Assembly: GCA_945873955.1 (NCBI GenBank)
Contig: CAMCFA010000020.1
Span: forward strand, 1 to 39,302
Reading direction: 5' to 3'
Origin: an uncultured Clostridia bacterium
Lineage (GTDB): Bacteria; Bacillota; Clostridia; Oscillospirales; Ruminococcaceae
Length of the DNA: 39,302 bases
Under the pieces are notes generated by a model, which was not told the origin of the DNA, did no database searches, and saw nothing but the letters and a program-made list of their open reading frames with translations. A program made the translations under genes and the position numbers. Below are positions 8,046 to 15,998 of this stretch, in pieces (positions within the stretch are counted from its first letter, which is position 1; the number at the start of each line of letters is the position of its first letter).

Positions 8046-9263
8046 TTATCCCATAAGCACGGACAGACGGTTGTTGATTTCAGTCAGGAATGTTTCAGTG
8101 TCTACCGGGCGCTTGTTCTCCAGCTTGGACATGGCGGCGAGGTTCTTGTCCATAACGCCCTCTTCCATTGTCTGGATAGAAGCCTTCTCCAGCTTGTCTG
8201 CGTAGTCGATCAGCGCGGGAATGTTGTCCAGCTCGCCGCGCTTGCGCAGAGCGCCGCTCCATGCGAAGATAGTCGCAATGGGGTTGGTGGAGGTCTTTTC
8301 GCCCTTTAAGTAGTTGTAGTAGTGACGGGTAACAGTGCCGTGAGCCGCCTCGTACTCATACACGCCGTCCGGGGAAACCAGCACGCTGGTCATAAGTCCC
8401 AGAGAGCCGAACGCCGTCGCCAGCATGTCGGACATCACGTCGCCGTCGTAGTTCTTGCAAGCCCATATAAAGCCGCCCTCGGAGCGTACAACTCTCGCGA
8501 TAACGTCGTCGATAAGAGTGTAGAAATACTCAATGCCAGCCGCCGCGAACTTGTCCTTGTACTCGTTCTCGTAGATCTCGGCGAAGATGTCCTTGAAGCG
8601 GTGGTCGTAGGTCTTGGAGATAGTGTCCTTAGACGCGAACCACAGATCCTCCTTGGCGTCCAGAGCGTAGTTGAAGCAGGCTCTAGCGAAAGAAGAAATG
8701 GAATTGTCAAGGTTGTGTACACCCTGAATGATACCGTCGCTGGTCTTGAAATCGTGGATCAGCGCGCGGGTCTCCTTGCCGTCCTTGTCGGTGACTACCA
8801 GCTCCGCCTTGCTTCCCTGCGGCACTTTAAGCTCGGTGTTCTTGTAGATATCGCCGTAAGCGTGACGCGCAATGGTGATAGGCTTAGTCCATGTGGGAAT
8901 GTAGGGTACAATGCCCTTTACAAGAATAGGCTTTCTGAATACAGTACCGTCAAGAATGGCTCTGATAGTGCCGTTCGGGGACTTCCACATCTCCTTGAGG
9001 TCGTATTCGGTCATGCGCTGTGCGTTCGGGGTAATGGTCGCGCACTTTACCGCAACGCCGTACTTCTTGGTGGCATTCGCGGAGTCGATAGTAACTTGAT
9101 CGTTGGTCTCGTTTCTGTGAACCAGACCGAGGTCGTAGTAATCGGTCTTTAAGTCAATGTAGGGGGTGATGAGAATGTCCTTTATCATCTTCCAGATGAT
9201 TCTGGTCATTTCGTCTCCGTCCATTTCTACAAGCGGGGTGGTCATCTGTATTTTCTCAGCCAT
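8046..9263 (-). CDS. icd: NADP-dependent isocitrate dehydrogenase (type II, eukaryote-like)
   Basis: This cytosolic enzyme oxidatively decarboxylates isocitrate to 2-oxoglutarate with NADP+. The 405-aa protein matches the homodimeric type II family: [15 protein letters not shown] at the N-terminus and the substrate loop KSPNGTIR near residue 95. Further on are [13 protein letters not shown] and the metal/substrate segment [10 protein letters not shown] followed by the coenzyme loop [10 protein letters not shown] near 310. The ATG at 9261-9263 follows GAAAGGAAAAGACA and overlaps the stop of the 51-aa gene upstream (ATGGCTGA), implying coupling. With aconitase upstream it gives citrate to 2-oxoglutarate, the biosynthetic arm that supplies glutamate. 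Confidence 0.96.
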   Translation of the reverse strand: MAEKIQMTTPLVEMDGDEMTRIIWKMIKDILITPYIDLKTDYYDLGLVHRNETNDQVTIDSANATKKYGVAVKCATITPNAQRMTEYDLKEMWKSPNGTIRAILDGTVFRKPILVKGIVPYIPTWTKPITIARHAYGDIYKNTELKVPQGSKAELVVTDKDGKETRALIHDFKTSDGIIQGVHNLDNSISSFARACFNYALDAKEDLWFASKDTISKTYDHRFKDIFAEIYENEYKDKFAAAGIEYFYTLIDDVIARVVRSEGGFIWACKNYDGDVMSDMLATAFGSLGLMTSVLVSPDGVYEYEAAHGTVTRHYYNYLKGEKTSTNPIATIFAWSGALRKRGELDNIPALIDYADKLEKASIQTMEEGVMDKNLAAMSKLENKRPVDTETFLTEINNRLSVLMG

Positions 9264-9411
9264 TGTCTTTTCCTTTCTTTACAGAACCGTAATTATATAT
9301 GGTGTTAGTGTTACAACCCACTGAGCCGCTGCATGGCAGAAACCTGCTGCCAACTATAACTCCAGCGAGAAATGCCGCTATTGCCATAAAAAAGCACGCA
9401 GACCCTTTCAT
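9256..9411 (-). CDS. 51-aa single-pass membrane peptide in the aconitase-IDH operon
   Basis: This is an unannotated small gene in the 173-bp gap between aconitase and icd. ATG (9409-9411) is preceded by AAAGGAG at six bases. The frame stays open for 51 codons and its TGA overlaps the icd ATG by eight bases. The peptide has a short N-terminus (MKGSAC), one hydrophobic helix at about residues 7-26, and a polar tail containing two cysteines (PCSGSVGC). It ends in a lysine-rich segment (VKKGKDNG). Cysteines are at 6, 27 and 33. The layout resembles one-helix membrane microproteins; no family is recognised. The Shine-Dalgarno, position and overlapping stop/start argue that it is translated. Confidence 0.7.
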   Translation of the reverse strand: MKGSACFFMAIAAFLAGVIVGSRFLPCSGSVGCNTNTIYNYGSVKKGKDNG

Positions 9412-9436
9412 GCAGTACTCCTTTCCCTGTTTTTCA

Positions 9437-11368
9437 TTACTTTCCGTTCTTGGTGTAGTTCAGCAGACCTCCAGCAAGCATCATGCCCTTGCCGCGCTCG
9501 GAAAGCTCGCACTTCACCTCGAAGCTGAAGCCCTTTGTTTTGTCCTCAACGATTATCTGTCCGCCGTTCTCGACAATAGAGCGGATATTCGCGATAACGA
9601 GCCTGTCGCCCTGTTCTACCTTGTCGTAGTCCGCCTCGTTGACAAACTCCAGCGGCAGAATGCCGTTGTTGATGAGGTTCTGGCGGTGGATACGGGCGAA
9701 GCTCTTGCAGATTATAGCCTTAACTCCGAGGTACAGCGGGGCAAGCGCCGCGTGCTCTCTGGACGAGCCCTGACCGTAGTTCACGCCGCCCACGATAATG
9801 CTTGTTCCCGCTTCCTTTGCGCGCTTCGGGAAGGTCTCGTCGCATACGGTGAAGCAATACTCGGAAATTGCCGGGATATTTGAGCGCAGCGGCAGTATTT
9901 TCGCGCCGGCGGGCATAATGTGGTCGGTGGTGATATTGTCGCCGACTTTGAGGGTAACGCCGGACTCAATGCTCTCAGCCAGCGGCTTGTTTACCGGGAA
10001 CGGCTTGATGTTCGGACCGCGCAGCACCTCAACCGAGGGAGCCTCCTCAACGCTTGCGGGAGGAACTACCATATTGTCGTTGATGATGAACTTCTCCGGC
10101 ATTACATACGCTGGCATGTCGCCGGCGGTTCTCGGGTCGGTGAATACGCCGGTGAGCGCCGATACAGCGGCGGTCTCCGGGGATACAAGGTATATCTCGG
10201 CGTCCTTGGTGCCGCTTCTGCCGAGGAAATTACGGTTAAATGTACGCAGGGAAACGCCCTTGCTGTTCGGGGACTGACCCATGCCGATACACGGACCGCA
10301 CGCGCTTTCCAGAATTCTCGCGCCCGCCGCGATAAGAATGGACAGAGTTCCGTCCTCGGCGATCTGGTTGAACACCTGCTTTGAGCCGGGAGCGATAGCA
10401 AGGCTTACGTCCGGGTGAACGGTCTTGCCCTTTAAGATGTGTGCGACCTTGCGCATATCCTGCAAAGAGGAGTTGGTGCAGGAGCCTATGCACACCTGAT
10501 CTATCTTGATCTTGCCGATCTCCTCGACGGACTTAACGTTGTCCGGGCTGTGAGGACAAGCCGCCAGCGGAACGAGTTCCGAAAGGTTGATGTCCACTTC
10601 CTCGTCGTAAACAGCGTCCGGATCGGCGGACATAGGAACGTAGTCCTCCTCTCTGCCCTGCGCCTTCAAGAACTGGAGGGTGGTCTCGTCCGACGGGAAA
10701 ATAGAGGTGGTAGCGCCTAATTCCGCGCCCATGTTGGTGATAGTGGCACGCTCCGGAACGGAAAGGCTCTTTACGCCCTCGCCGGTGTATTCCATTACCT
10801 TGCCGACACCGCCCTTTACGGACAGACGGCGGAGCACTTCAAGGATAACGTCCTTTGCGGAAACCCAGTCGTTGAGCTTGCCGGTGAGGTTTATCTTGAC
10901 TACCTTAGGCATGGTTATGTAATAAGCGCCGCCGCCCATTGCAACTGCAACGTCCAGACCGCCTGCGCCCATAGCCAGCATGCCGATACCGCCGCCGGTG
11001 GGGGTGTGGCTGTCAGAGCCTATGAGCGTCTTGCCGGGCTTGCCGAAGCGCTCAAGATGTACCTGGTGGCAGATACCGTTGCCGGGACGTGAGAACCAGA
11101 TCCCGTGCTTCTTAGCGACAGAGCCGATGAAGCGGTGATCGTCCGCGTTTTCAAAGCCGCTCTGGAGGGTGTTGTGGTCGATGTAAGCCACGGAGCGCTC
11201 CGTCTTGACTCTGTCCACGCCCATAGCCTCAAACTGGAGGTAAGCCATCGTTCCGGTGGCGTCCTGTGTAAGGGTCTGGTCGATCTTAAGTCCGATCTCC
11301 GTGCCCTTTACCATTTCGCCGTCAACGATGTGAGCCTTGATTATCTTTTCGGTTAATGTAAGTCCCAT
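9437..11368 (-). CDS. acn: Aconitate hydratase (about 640-aa form)
   Basis: This [4Fe-4S] enzyme isomerises citrate to isocitrate in the cytosol. The 643-aa protein carries cluster-ligand motifs CIGSCTNSS (near 305) and ESACGPCIGMGQ (near 370), the substrate motif GSDSHTPTGGGIGMLAMGAGG (near 120), and the swivel-domain QGSSREHAA in the C-terminal quarter. It is shorter than the 850-900-aa AcnA/AcnB proteins and belongs to the compact group common in anaerobes. The ATG at 11366-11368 (MGLTLTEKI) follows AAAGGAG; the open frame extends 50 codons upstream through the promoter and is not coding there. It is the first gene of the acn-peptide-icd-rex unit. Confidence 0.95.
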   Translation of the reverse strand: MGLTLTEKIIKAHIVDGEMVKGTEIGLKIDQTLTQDATGTMAYLQFEAMGVDRVKTERSVAYIDHNTLQSGFENADDHRFIGSVAKKHGIWFSRPGNGICHQVHLERFGKPGKTLIGSDSHTPTGGGIGMLAMGAGGLDVAVAMGGGAYYITMPKVVKINLTGKLNDWVSAKDVILEVLRRLSVKGGVGKVMEYTGEGVKSLSVPERATITNMGAELGATTSIFPSDETTLQFLKAQGREEDYVPMSADPDAVYDEEVDINLSELVPLAACPHSPDNVKSVEEIGKIKIDQVCIGSCTNSSLQDMRKVAHILKGKTVHPDVSLAIAPGSKQVFNQIAEDGTLSILIAAGARILESACGPCIGMGQSPNSKGVSLRTFNRNFLGRSGTKDAEIYLVSPETAAVSALTGVFTDPRTAGDMPAYVMPEKFIINDNMVVPPASVEEAPSVEVLRGPNIKPFPVNKPLAESIESGVTLKVGDNITTDHIMPAGAKILPLRSNIPAISEYCFTVCDETFPKRAKEAGTSIIVGGVNYGQGSSREHAALAPLYLGVKAIICKSFARIHRQNLINNGILPLEFVNEADYDKVEQGDRLVIANIRSIVENGGQIIVEDKTKGFSFEVKCELSERGKGMMLAGGLLNYTKNGK

Positions 11369-11428
11369 GTCTTTTGCTCCTTTTTGTTTATTTTCCGGAG
11401 CCGCGCCCCGGCATGCTTGTACAATAAT

Positions 11429-11457
11429 ATTATATACCACTTTTAACGTTCTGTCAA
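11429..11457 (-). promoter_or_regulatory. Sigma-A promoter of the acn-icd-rex operon
   Basis: On the minus strand TTGACA (11452-11457), a 17-bp spacer and TATAAT (11429-11434) give a consensus promoter about 60 bp upstream of the acn ATG. Confidence 0.88.
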
Positions 11458-11468
11458 GAAATTCACAA
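11451..11468 (-). promoter_or_regulatory. Candidate Rex operator over the acn -35 box
   Basis: The minus strand reads TTGTGAATTTCTTGACAG. The left half is a perfect Rex half-site (TTGTGAA). The right half matches TTCACAA at five of seven positions, with the AT-rich central four bases typical of Rex sites. It overlaps the -35 hexamer, and rex itself is the last gene of the operon. This is inference from the known Gram-positive consensus. Confidence 0.45.
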
Positions 11469-11537
11469 ATATTTATTAACACGAATGTTTTTTTATTTCC
11501 GGAACACTGCCCCGGCACAGAAAAAACTGTGAAATGC

Positions 11538-11570
11538 TAAAAAGATCCCGCAGCCGTAGTGACTGCGGGA
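11538..11570 (-). terminator. Terminator of the membrane-protein gene at 11580
   Basis: On the minus strand TCCCGCAG and CTGCGGGA (8 bp, 9-base loop) are followed by TCTTTTTAG, ten bases past the stop codon. Confidence 0.82.
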
Positions 11571-11579
11571 GAAGCTGTA

Positions 11580-12146
11580 TCATTGCTCTTGGCAGGGTGC
11601 AGTACGGTTCTTTCCTGCGAAGATCAGCTTGAATACCGTTCTCACAAACGGCTGGATAAAGAACAACTGGCTGAAGAACGCAAACGGGAAATTATAGCAG
11701 ACCAGCCGCAGCCAGTTGGCAAGCAGCGTCCACATGTTGAAGCCTGCCTGATAGTCATAATACAGAAAAGCGGCAATGAAGCTCATTGAGGGACACATGA
11801 TACCGACGGTGGCGCAGATTATTGCGGTTTCGAACAGCACCGGGTGGGTAGACTGCGGGTCAAAGACCTTTGACGCCAGCCGGAACGACAGCGGCGAGCC
11901 TAACAGCACCTCCAGCGTGTAGGCGCATACGAACTCAATAAGCACCACCGCCCATATAGGCACCGGGCTGCCGAAAACATACACTCCGCCCAGCTTGTTG
12001 ATCGCCGCGATCACCCCGGTCTCCCCGGTCATCTCCATGAACATTCCGCCGTTGATGACATACAGGCTGTAAAACACATAGGCATGTACGGTGATCACCA
12101 CGGTGATGAGGGCAAAGATCATTTTCTGAAATTGATTTCTTGGCAT
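11580..12146 (-). CDS. Four-helix membrane protein, DUF2798-like
   Basis: This 188-aa integral membrane protein has four predicted helices (about 8-30, 58-78, 103-127, 140-165) arranged as two similar halves. Each half carries an aromatic/proline pattern reminiscent of DUF2798 proteins (for example WLRLVCYNFPFAFFSQL). No enzymatic motif is seen and the function is unknown. The ATG at 12144-12146 is chosen for the AAGGAGG at seven bases; the frame is open upstream but would cross a terminator hairpin. It is monocistronic: promoter at 12335-12364, a structured leader of about 180 nt with a terminator hairpin, then the gene and a second terminator. The leader suggests control by transcription attenuation. 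Confidence 0.75.
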   Translation of the reverse strand: MPRNQFQKMIFALITVVITVHAYVFYSLYVINGGMFMEMTGETGVIAAINKLGGVYVFGSPVPIWAVVLIEFVCAYTLEVLLGSPLSFRLASKVFDPQSTHPVLFETAIICATVGIMCPSMSFIAAFLYYDYQAGFNMWTLLANWLRLVCYNFPFAFFSQLFFIQPFVRTVFKLIFAGKNRTAPCQEQ

Positions 12147-12169
12147 AGAAATCCTCCTTTTTTTCGGAC

Positions 12170-12198
12170 AAAACAAAAACGCATGCCGCGGCATGCGC
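12170..12198 (-). terminator. Attenuator-like terminator in the leader of the 11580 gene
   Basis: The 18-bp palindrome CGCATGCCGCGGCATGCG (12180-12197) is followed on the minus strand by TTTTTGTTTT. It lies about 25 bases upstream of the start codon, inside the leader, so it can shut off the gene before translation starts. Confidence 0.75.
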
Positions 12199-12330
12199 TG
12201 AAATACAAAAGACACATGCCCGAATCCGTTCCGTGATCAGATTTACGCACCGGAGTGCAACATGTGTCGTTGTTCGTCTATTTATCAGCCCCGCACTAGG
12301 CGATCAGAACTCCCCTGTTCGGTGCTGTGC
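12199..12330 (-). ncRNA. Structured leader RNA, possible riboswitch of unknown ligand
   Basis: Read on the minus strand, the stretch between promoter and attenuator folds into several paired elements. An 8-bp stem GACACATG/CATGTGTC (12268-12261 with 12218-12211) encloses the small hairpin GCAC-UCCG-GUGC and a second hairpin built on AAUC/GAUU, a three-way-junction shape. Upstream, GAAC-AGGGGA-GUUC sits inside a CAGCAC...GUGC...GCUG pairing. It does not match any riboswitch consensus I could recall. The layout promoter, compact fold, terminator, gene is what is known for riboswitches; the ligand is unknown. Confidence 0.45.
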
Positions 12331-12334
12331 TGTA

Positions 12335-12364
12335 ATTATAACATATTTTACGAAAAAAAATCAA
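12335..12364 (-). promoter_or_regulatory. Promoter of the 11580 membrane-protein gene
   Basis: On the minus strand TTGATT (12359-12364), an 18-bp spacer and TATAAT (12335-12340). Confidence 0.75.
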
Positions 12365-12394
12365 GCTGTTTTTTTCCGCGTAGAGCTACCCTGA

Positions 12395-12427
12395 AAACAA
12401 AAATCCTGCCGCCAAAATGACGGCAGG
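12395..12427 (-). terminator. Terminator of acpP
   Basis: On the minus strand CCTGCCGTC pairs with GGCGGCAGG (nine pairs, one wobble; loop ATTTT), followed by ATTTTTGTTTT. Confidence 0.88.
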
Positions 12428-12451
12428 AAAATTGTACTGAAAAAACGGAGA

Positions 12452-12688
12452 TCAATCCTTGTCAGTGTTGTCCTCAATGAACTTAACGATATCGCCGACG
12501 GTCTTGATGTTCTCGACCTGATCCTCAGGGATCTCAACGCTGAACTCGTCCTCAATAGCCATAACGAGGTCAACCACGTCGAGGGAGTCTGCGCCCAGAT
12601 CGTCCTGAATGGAAGAATCCTCAGTGATCTCGTCTGCCTTGACGTCGAGCTGCTCGGAAATAAGATCCTTTACCTTGTCAAATACCAT
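12452..12688 (-). CDS. acpP: Acyl carrier protein
   Basis: This is the small acidic carrier of growing acyl chains in type II fatty-acid synthesis. The 78-aa protein shows the phosphopantetheine site [11 protein letters not shown] (Ser near 37) between helices rich in Asp and Glu. The ATG at 12686-12688 is preceded by GGAGGG at seven bases; the frame is open slightly upstream without a ribosome site. It follows accA after about 250 bp but has its own promoter, a leader of about 180 nt and a terminator, so it is expressed separately from the acc/fab operon. That fits the need for more ACP than of the enzymes. Confidence 0.96.
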   Translation of the reverse strand: MVFDKVKDLISEQLDVKADEITEDSSIQDDLGADSLDVVDLVMAIEDEFSVEIPEDQVENIKTVGDIVKFIEDNTDKD

Positions 12689-12867
12689 TATTGTACCCTC
12701 CAATTAATTTAGATTCCTGCTTATAAAGATGACTTCTCAGGGTGGCGAGAAACCGCCAGATTATAGGAACCAGCCTAACGGCTAGGCTAGCTGCCTGTCA
12801 TTTGGCTGTGTGACGACGAAGATGGTGGTTTATCGACAGACTGAGATTTCCTGCTGGAAACATTTCA
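12689..12867 (-). ncRNA. Long structured 5' leader of acpP
   Basis: From the promoter to acpP there are about 180 untranslated bases. On the minus strand they hold hairpins UUUCC-AGCA-GGAAA, AGCCUA-GCCGU-UAGGCU and GGCG-GUUUCU-CGCC. The last competes with a UUCUC/GAGAA pairing that shares its bases, so two mutually exclusive folds are possible near the ribosome site. There is no U-tract terminator, so any control would be on translation or stability. No known family was recognised. Confidence 0.4.
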
Positions 12868-12873
12868 TGTTAT

Positions 12874-12902
12874 ATTATATATCATACAACACAAATAATC
12901 AA
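12874..12902 (-). promoter_or_regulatory. Promoter of acpP
   Basis: On the minus strand TTGATT (12897-12902), a 17-bp spacer and TATAAT (12874-12879), between the accA stop and the acpP leader. Confidence 0.78.
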
Positions 12903-12941
12903 GCCCCGGAAAGAAATTTTTGCAAAGAATTTTCTACAAAA

Positions 12942-13745
12942 TTATTCAGTAAACATGCCGATTTTTCTAAATTTCTCATAACGGCGGTCAAGAAGCTGCG
13001 GTATCTCGGTATTTTTGAGACGGAAAACCGCGTCCACAAGATACTCGTAGATGTTGTCCGCGGTCTGCTCCTTGCTGAGGTGCGCACCGCCGGTGGGTTC
13101 GGGGATTATCTTGTCGCACACGCCGAAGGACACCAGATCCTCCGCTGTTATTTTCAGAACCTCGCAGGCTTCCTTTTCCTTGCTTCCGTCCTTCCAGAGT
13201 ATCGAAGCGGCGCCCCGGGGGCTTATTACTGAATACAGCGCGTTCTCCAGCATGGCAAGCTCGTCGCACACAGCAAGAGCCAACGCTCCGCCGGATCCTC
13301 CCTCGCCGAGAACCACCGAAATGACCGGGGTTTTCAGCGTCATGAACTCGTATAGATTACGGGCAATAGCCTCGCCCTGACCGCGCTCCTCCGCCTCAAC
13401 CCCGCAGAATGCGCCGGGGGTATCGACCAAGCAAATGACCGGGCGGTGGAATTTCTCCGCCTGCTTTGCCAGACGGAGCGCCTTGCGGTAGCCCTCCGGG
13501 TGCGGCATTGCGAAGTTGGTGCGCTTGTTCTCGTCAAGATTGCGCCCCTTTACCTGCGCCAGAACCGTTACCGGCGTGTCGCTGAGGTAGCCGATACCGC
13601 CGATTATCGCGGCGTCGTCGCCGTAAAGCCTGTCACCGTGGAACTCCATGAACCGGGTGAACATCGCCGGGATATAGTCGCTCACCGTCGGTCTGTCCTT
13701 GTGACGGATAAGTTCAAGCCTTTCACAGGCTGTAAGCTCGCTCAT
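12942..13745 (-). CDS. accA: Acetyl-CoA carboxylase carboxyltransferase subunit alpha
   Basis: AccA pairs with AccD to transfer the carboxyl group from biotin to acetyl-CoA, giving malonyl-CoA. The 267-aa protein covers the crotonase-like carboxyltransferase domain, with VKGRNLDENKRTNFAMPHPEGYRKALRL, VDTPGAFCGVEAEERGQGEAIA, and the oxyanion-hole segment GEGGSGGALALAVCDELAML. The ISPRGAASILWKD region follows. It lacks much of the N-terminal extension of the 319-aa E. coli form, which is normal in Firmicutes. ATGA overlaps the accD stop, so the two subunits are translationally coupled. It is the last gene of the fabH-accA operon; no clear terminator follows before the acpP promoter. Confidence 0.96.
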   Translation of the reverse strand: MSELTACERLELIRHKDRPTVSDYIPAMFTRFMEFHGDRLYGDDAAIIGGIGYLSDTPVTVLAQVKGRNLDENKRTNFAMPHPEGYRKALRLAKQAEKFHRPVICLVDTPGAFCGVEAEERGQGEAIARNLYEFMTLKTPVISVVLGEGGSGGALALAVCDELAMLENALYSVISPRGAASILWKDGSKEKEACEVLKITAEDLVSFGVCDKIIPEPTGGAHLSKEQTADNIYEYLVDAVFRLKNTEIPQLLDRRYEKFRKIGMFTE

Positions 13746-14626
13746 CTGCTGTACGCCTCCTTCGGGAAGCCGTGTAGCTTCAAAATATTTGAAATGCGCT
13801 TGCGCAGCATTCCGCGCTCAACTATCATATCCACAAAGCCGCATTCCTGCTGGAATTCCGCCGACTGGAAGTCGTCCGGCAGCCGCTGGCGTATCGTGTC
13901 CTGTATAACCCTGCGCCCCGCAAAGCCGATAAGCACCTTCGGCTCGGCAAGTATGATATCGCCAAGGCTTGCGAAGGAAGCCGTAACTCCGCCGGTGGTG
14001 GGGTCTGTCATTACCGTGATGTAAAGCCCGCCCGCGTCGCTGTGACGCTTGACCGCGCCGCTGGTCTTTGCCATCTGCATGAGGGAGATTATGCCCTCCT
14101 GCATTCTAGCGCCGCCGGAAGCGGTGAACATCACCACGGGAAGCCCGTGCTCGGTGGCGTACTCAAACGCTCTGGCGATCTTCTCGCCGACAACGCTGCC
14201 CATGCTCGCCATCATGAAGTGGCTGTCCATAATGCCGATAACCGTGCGATAGCCGCGGATAGTGCATACGCCGGTCTTGATCGCGTCGTTCATGTCACAC
14301 TGCTGCTGGAGCTTAGACACCTTTTCCTCGTACTTCGGGAAGCCGATAGGGTTCAGCGGCTTCATATCCGCGTCAAGCTCTACGAAGCTGCCCTTGTCTG
14401 CGGTGAGGTCAAGCCGCTCCTGCCATGTGAGCCGGGCATGATAGTTGCACTTCGGGCATACCTTCATTGCGGCGGTGAACTCACGGTTGTATACTACCGC
14501 GCCGCAGCGGGGGCATTTGAACAGTAAGTCCTGCGGGATCTCTACGTCCCCGTCGGTAACAGGGGTCGCCGGCTGCTCGCTTACAAAGCGCTCCTTGACG
14601 ATTTTGAACAGATCTTCTATTGCCAT
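13742..14626 (-). CDS. accD: Acetyl-CoA carboxylase carboxyltransferase subunit beta
   Basis: This is the beta half of the carboxyltransferase. The 294-aa protein has the expected N-terminal zinc ribbon, with CPRC near residue 38 and CPKC near residue 57, which is complete. The crotonase-type domain follows, with FTASGGARMQEGIISLMQMAKT and the acetyl-CoA-binding MTDPTTGGVTASFASLGD. It ends in ATGA overlapping accA and starts only five bases after the accC stop. Position and motifs leave little doubt. Confidence 0.97.
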   Translation of the reverse strand: MAIEDLFKIVKERFVSEQPATPVTDGDVEIPQDLLFKCPRCGAVVYNREFTAAMKVCPKCNYHARLTWQERLDLTADKGSFVELDADMKPLNPIGFPKYEEKVSKLQQQCDMNDAIKTGVCTIRGYRTVIGIMDSHFMMASMGSVVGEKIARAFEYATEHGLPVVMFTASGGARMQEGIISLMQMAKTSGAVKRHSDAGGLYITVMTDPTTGGVTASFASLGDIILAEPKVLIGFAGRRVIQDTIRQRLPDDFQSAEFQQECGFVDMIVERGMLRKRISNILKLHGFPKEAYSR

Positions 14627-14631
14627 TCAGC

Positions 14632-15981
14632 TCACTCCCCCATTACATTCTTACGGTTAAGGAAACCTATATCGAAATTGCCCGCCTCGAAATCCTCGTC
14701 CTTTAACAGACAAAGCTGGAAATCAATATTCGTTTCCACGCCCTCGATTATCATCTCCGACAGAGCCACGCGCATTTTCATGATAGCTTCCTCACGCGTG
14801 GGAGCTTTCACCAGCATTTTAGCGATCATGCTGTCGTAGTAGGGCGGGATCTCATAGCCCGCATATACGGCGCTGTCTATTCTGACGTTGAAGCCGCCGG
14901 GAACGTGCAGCGACTTTATCTTCCCCGGACAGGGACGGAAGTTGTGCCGCGGGTCTTCCGCGTTGATACGGCACTCTATCGCGTGTCCGGTGAGGTGAAC
15001 GTCGTCCTGCGTGAACCACAGCTTTTCGCCAGCGGCAATGCGTATCTGCGCCTTTACAAGGTCGATACCGGTGACAAGCTCGGTTACCGGGTGCTCCACC
15101 TGGATTCTGGTGTTCATCTCCATGAAGTAGAAATTCCTGTCCTTGTCCACGAGGAACTCTATCGTGCCGGCGTTCTGGTAGCCGCTCACCTTTGCGGCGG
15201 CTACGGCAGCTTTGCCCATGCGCTCCCGAAGTTCCTCCGTCATGATAGGGCTGGGGCTTTCTTCAAGGACCTTCTGGTTATGCCGCTGGAGAGAACATTC
15301 GCGCTCTCCCAGATGAACGACATTGCCGTGATTGTCCGCAAGGAGCTGTATCTCCACATGGCGCGGGTTCACGATGAATTTCTCAATGTATACGTCGCCG
15401 TTGCCGAAGCAGGTCAGAGCCTCCTGTTGAGCCGCGATATACTGCTGCTCCAGCTGATCCTCACGCTCCGCAAGCCGGATACCGCGTCCGCCGCCGCCGG
15501 CGGTGGCTTTTATCATCACCGGGTAGCCGATCTCCGCAGCGATCTTCTTCGCTTCCTCCACCGTCGGGACGATACCGTCCGAACCGGGAACTACCGGCAC
15601 TCCCGCCGATATCATGGTCTGCTTTGCGGAGGCTTTGTCCCCCATTGCGTCCATGACCTCCGGGGCAGGACCTATAAAGGTTATCCCGCAGGTACGGCAC
15701 AGTCTGGCGAAGTCCGCGTTCTCCGAAAGGAAACCGAAGCCGGGGTGGATAGCCTGCGCGTGGGTTATCTCGCACGCGGCGATTATCGCTTTGGTATTGA
15801 GGTAGCTGTCCCGTGAGGGGGCAGGACCTATGCACACCGCCTCGTCCGCGATCTGTGCGTGCAGCGCGGAGCGGTCAGCCTCGGAGTACACCGCGACGGT
15901 CTTTATCCCCAGCTCCCGGCAGGCGCGCATGATACGGATAGCGATCTCGCCCCGGTTTGCAATAAGTATCTTGTTAAACAT
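14632..15981 (-). CDS. accC: Acetyl-CoA carboxylase, biotin carboxylase subunit
   Basis: AccC uses ATP and bicarbonate to carboxylate biotin on AccB. The 449-aa protein shows the N-terminal biotin carboxylase motif [19 protein letters not shown], the ATP-grasp glycine loop [14 protein letters not shown] near 160, [15 protein letters not shown], and the catalytic [13 protein letters not shown] near 290. Length matches E. coli AccC (449). It starts 17 bp after fabZ and abuts accD, within one long operon. Confidence 0.97.
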   Translation of the reverse strand: MFNKILIANRGEIAIRIMRACRELGIKTVAVYSEADRSALHAQIADEAVCIGPAPSRDSYLNTKAIIAACEITHAQAIHPGFGFLSENADFARLCRTCGITFIGPAPEVMDAMGDKASAKQTMISAGVPVVPGSDGIVPTVEEAKKIAAEIGYPVMIKATAGGGGRGIRLAEREDQLEQQYIAAQQEALTCFGNGDVYIEKFIVNPRHVEIQLLADNHGNVVHLGERECSLQRHNQKVLEESPSPIMTEELRERMGKAAVAAAKVSGYQNAGTIEFLVDKDRNFYFMEMNTRIQVEHPVTELVTGIDLVKAQIRIAAGEKLWFTQDDVHLTGHAIECRINAEDPRHNFRPCPGKIKSLHVPGGFNVRIDSAVYAGYEIPPYYDSMIAKMLVKAPTREEAIMKMRVALSEMIIEGVETNIDFQLCLLKDEDFEAGNFDIGFLNRKNVMGE

Positions 15982-15998
15982 TCTGTCAGCTCCAGATA

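Noticed and set aside
12199-12330. Possible yybP-ykoY (manganese) riboswitch because of AGGGGAGT in the leader
   Set aside because: Only that short string agrees; the other conserved loops and the closing 3' strand are missing.
12730-12770. T-box-like string AGGGTGGCGAGAAACCGCC on the plus strand in the acpP leader
   Set aside because: The T-box core needs GGTGGNACCGCG without the inserted bases. The strand points toward accA antisense, and there is no following synthetase or amino-acid gene.
12874-12902. Same operator as the fabH inverted repeat in the acpP promoter
   Set aside because: The acpP sequence (TCATACAACACAAATAAT) shares only AT-rich bits with ATAAACA-5-TGTTTAT and has no symmetry.
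14905-15816. Long open frame antisense to accC
   Set aside because: It mirrors the codon structure of accC, has no ribosome site, and encodes no recognisable domain. Similar antisense frames over icd, aroE and GH43 were rejected for the same reason.
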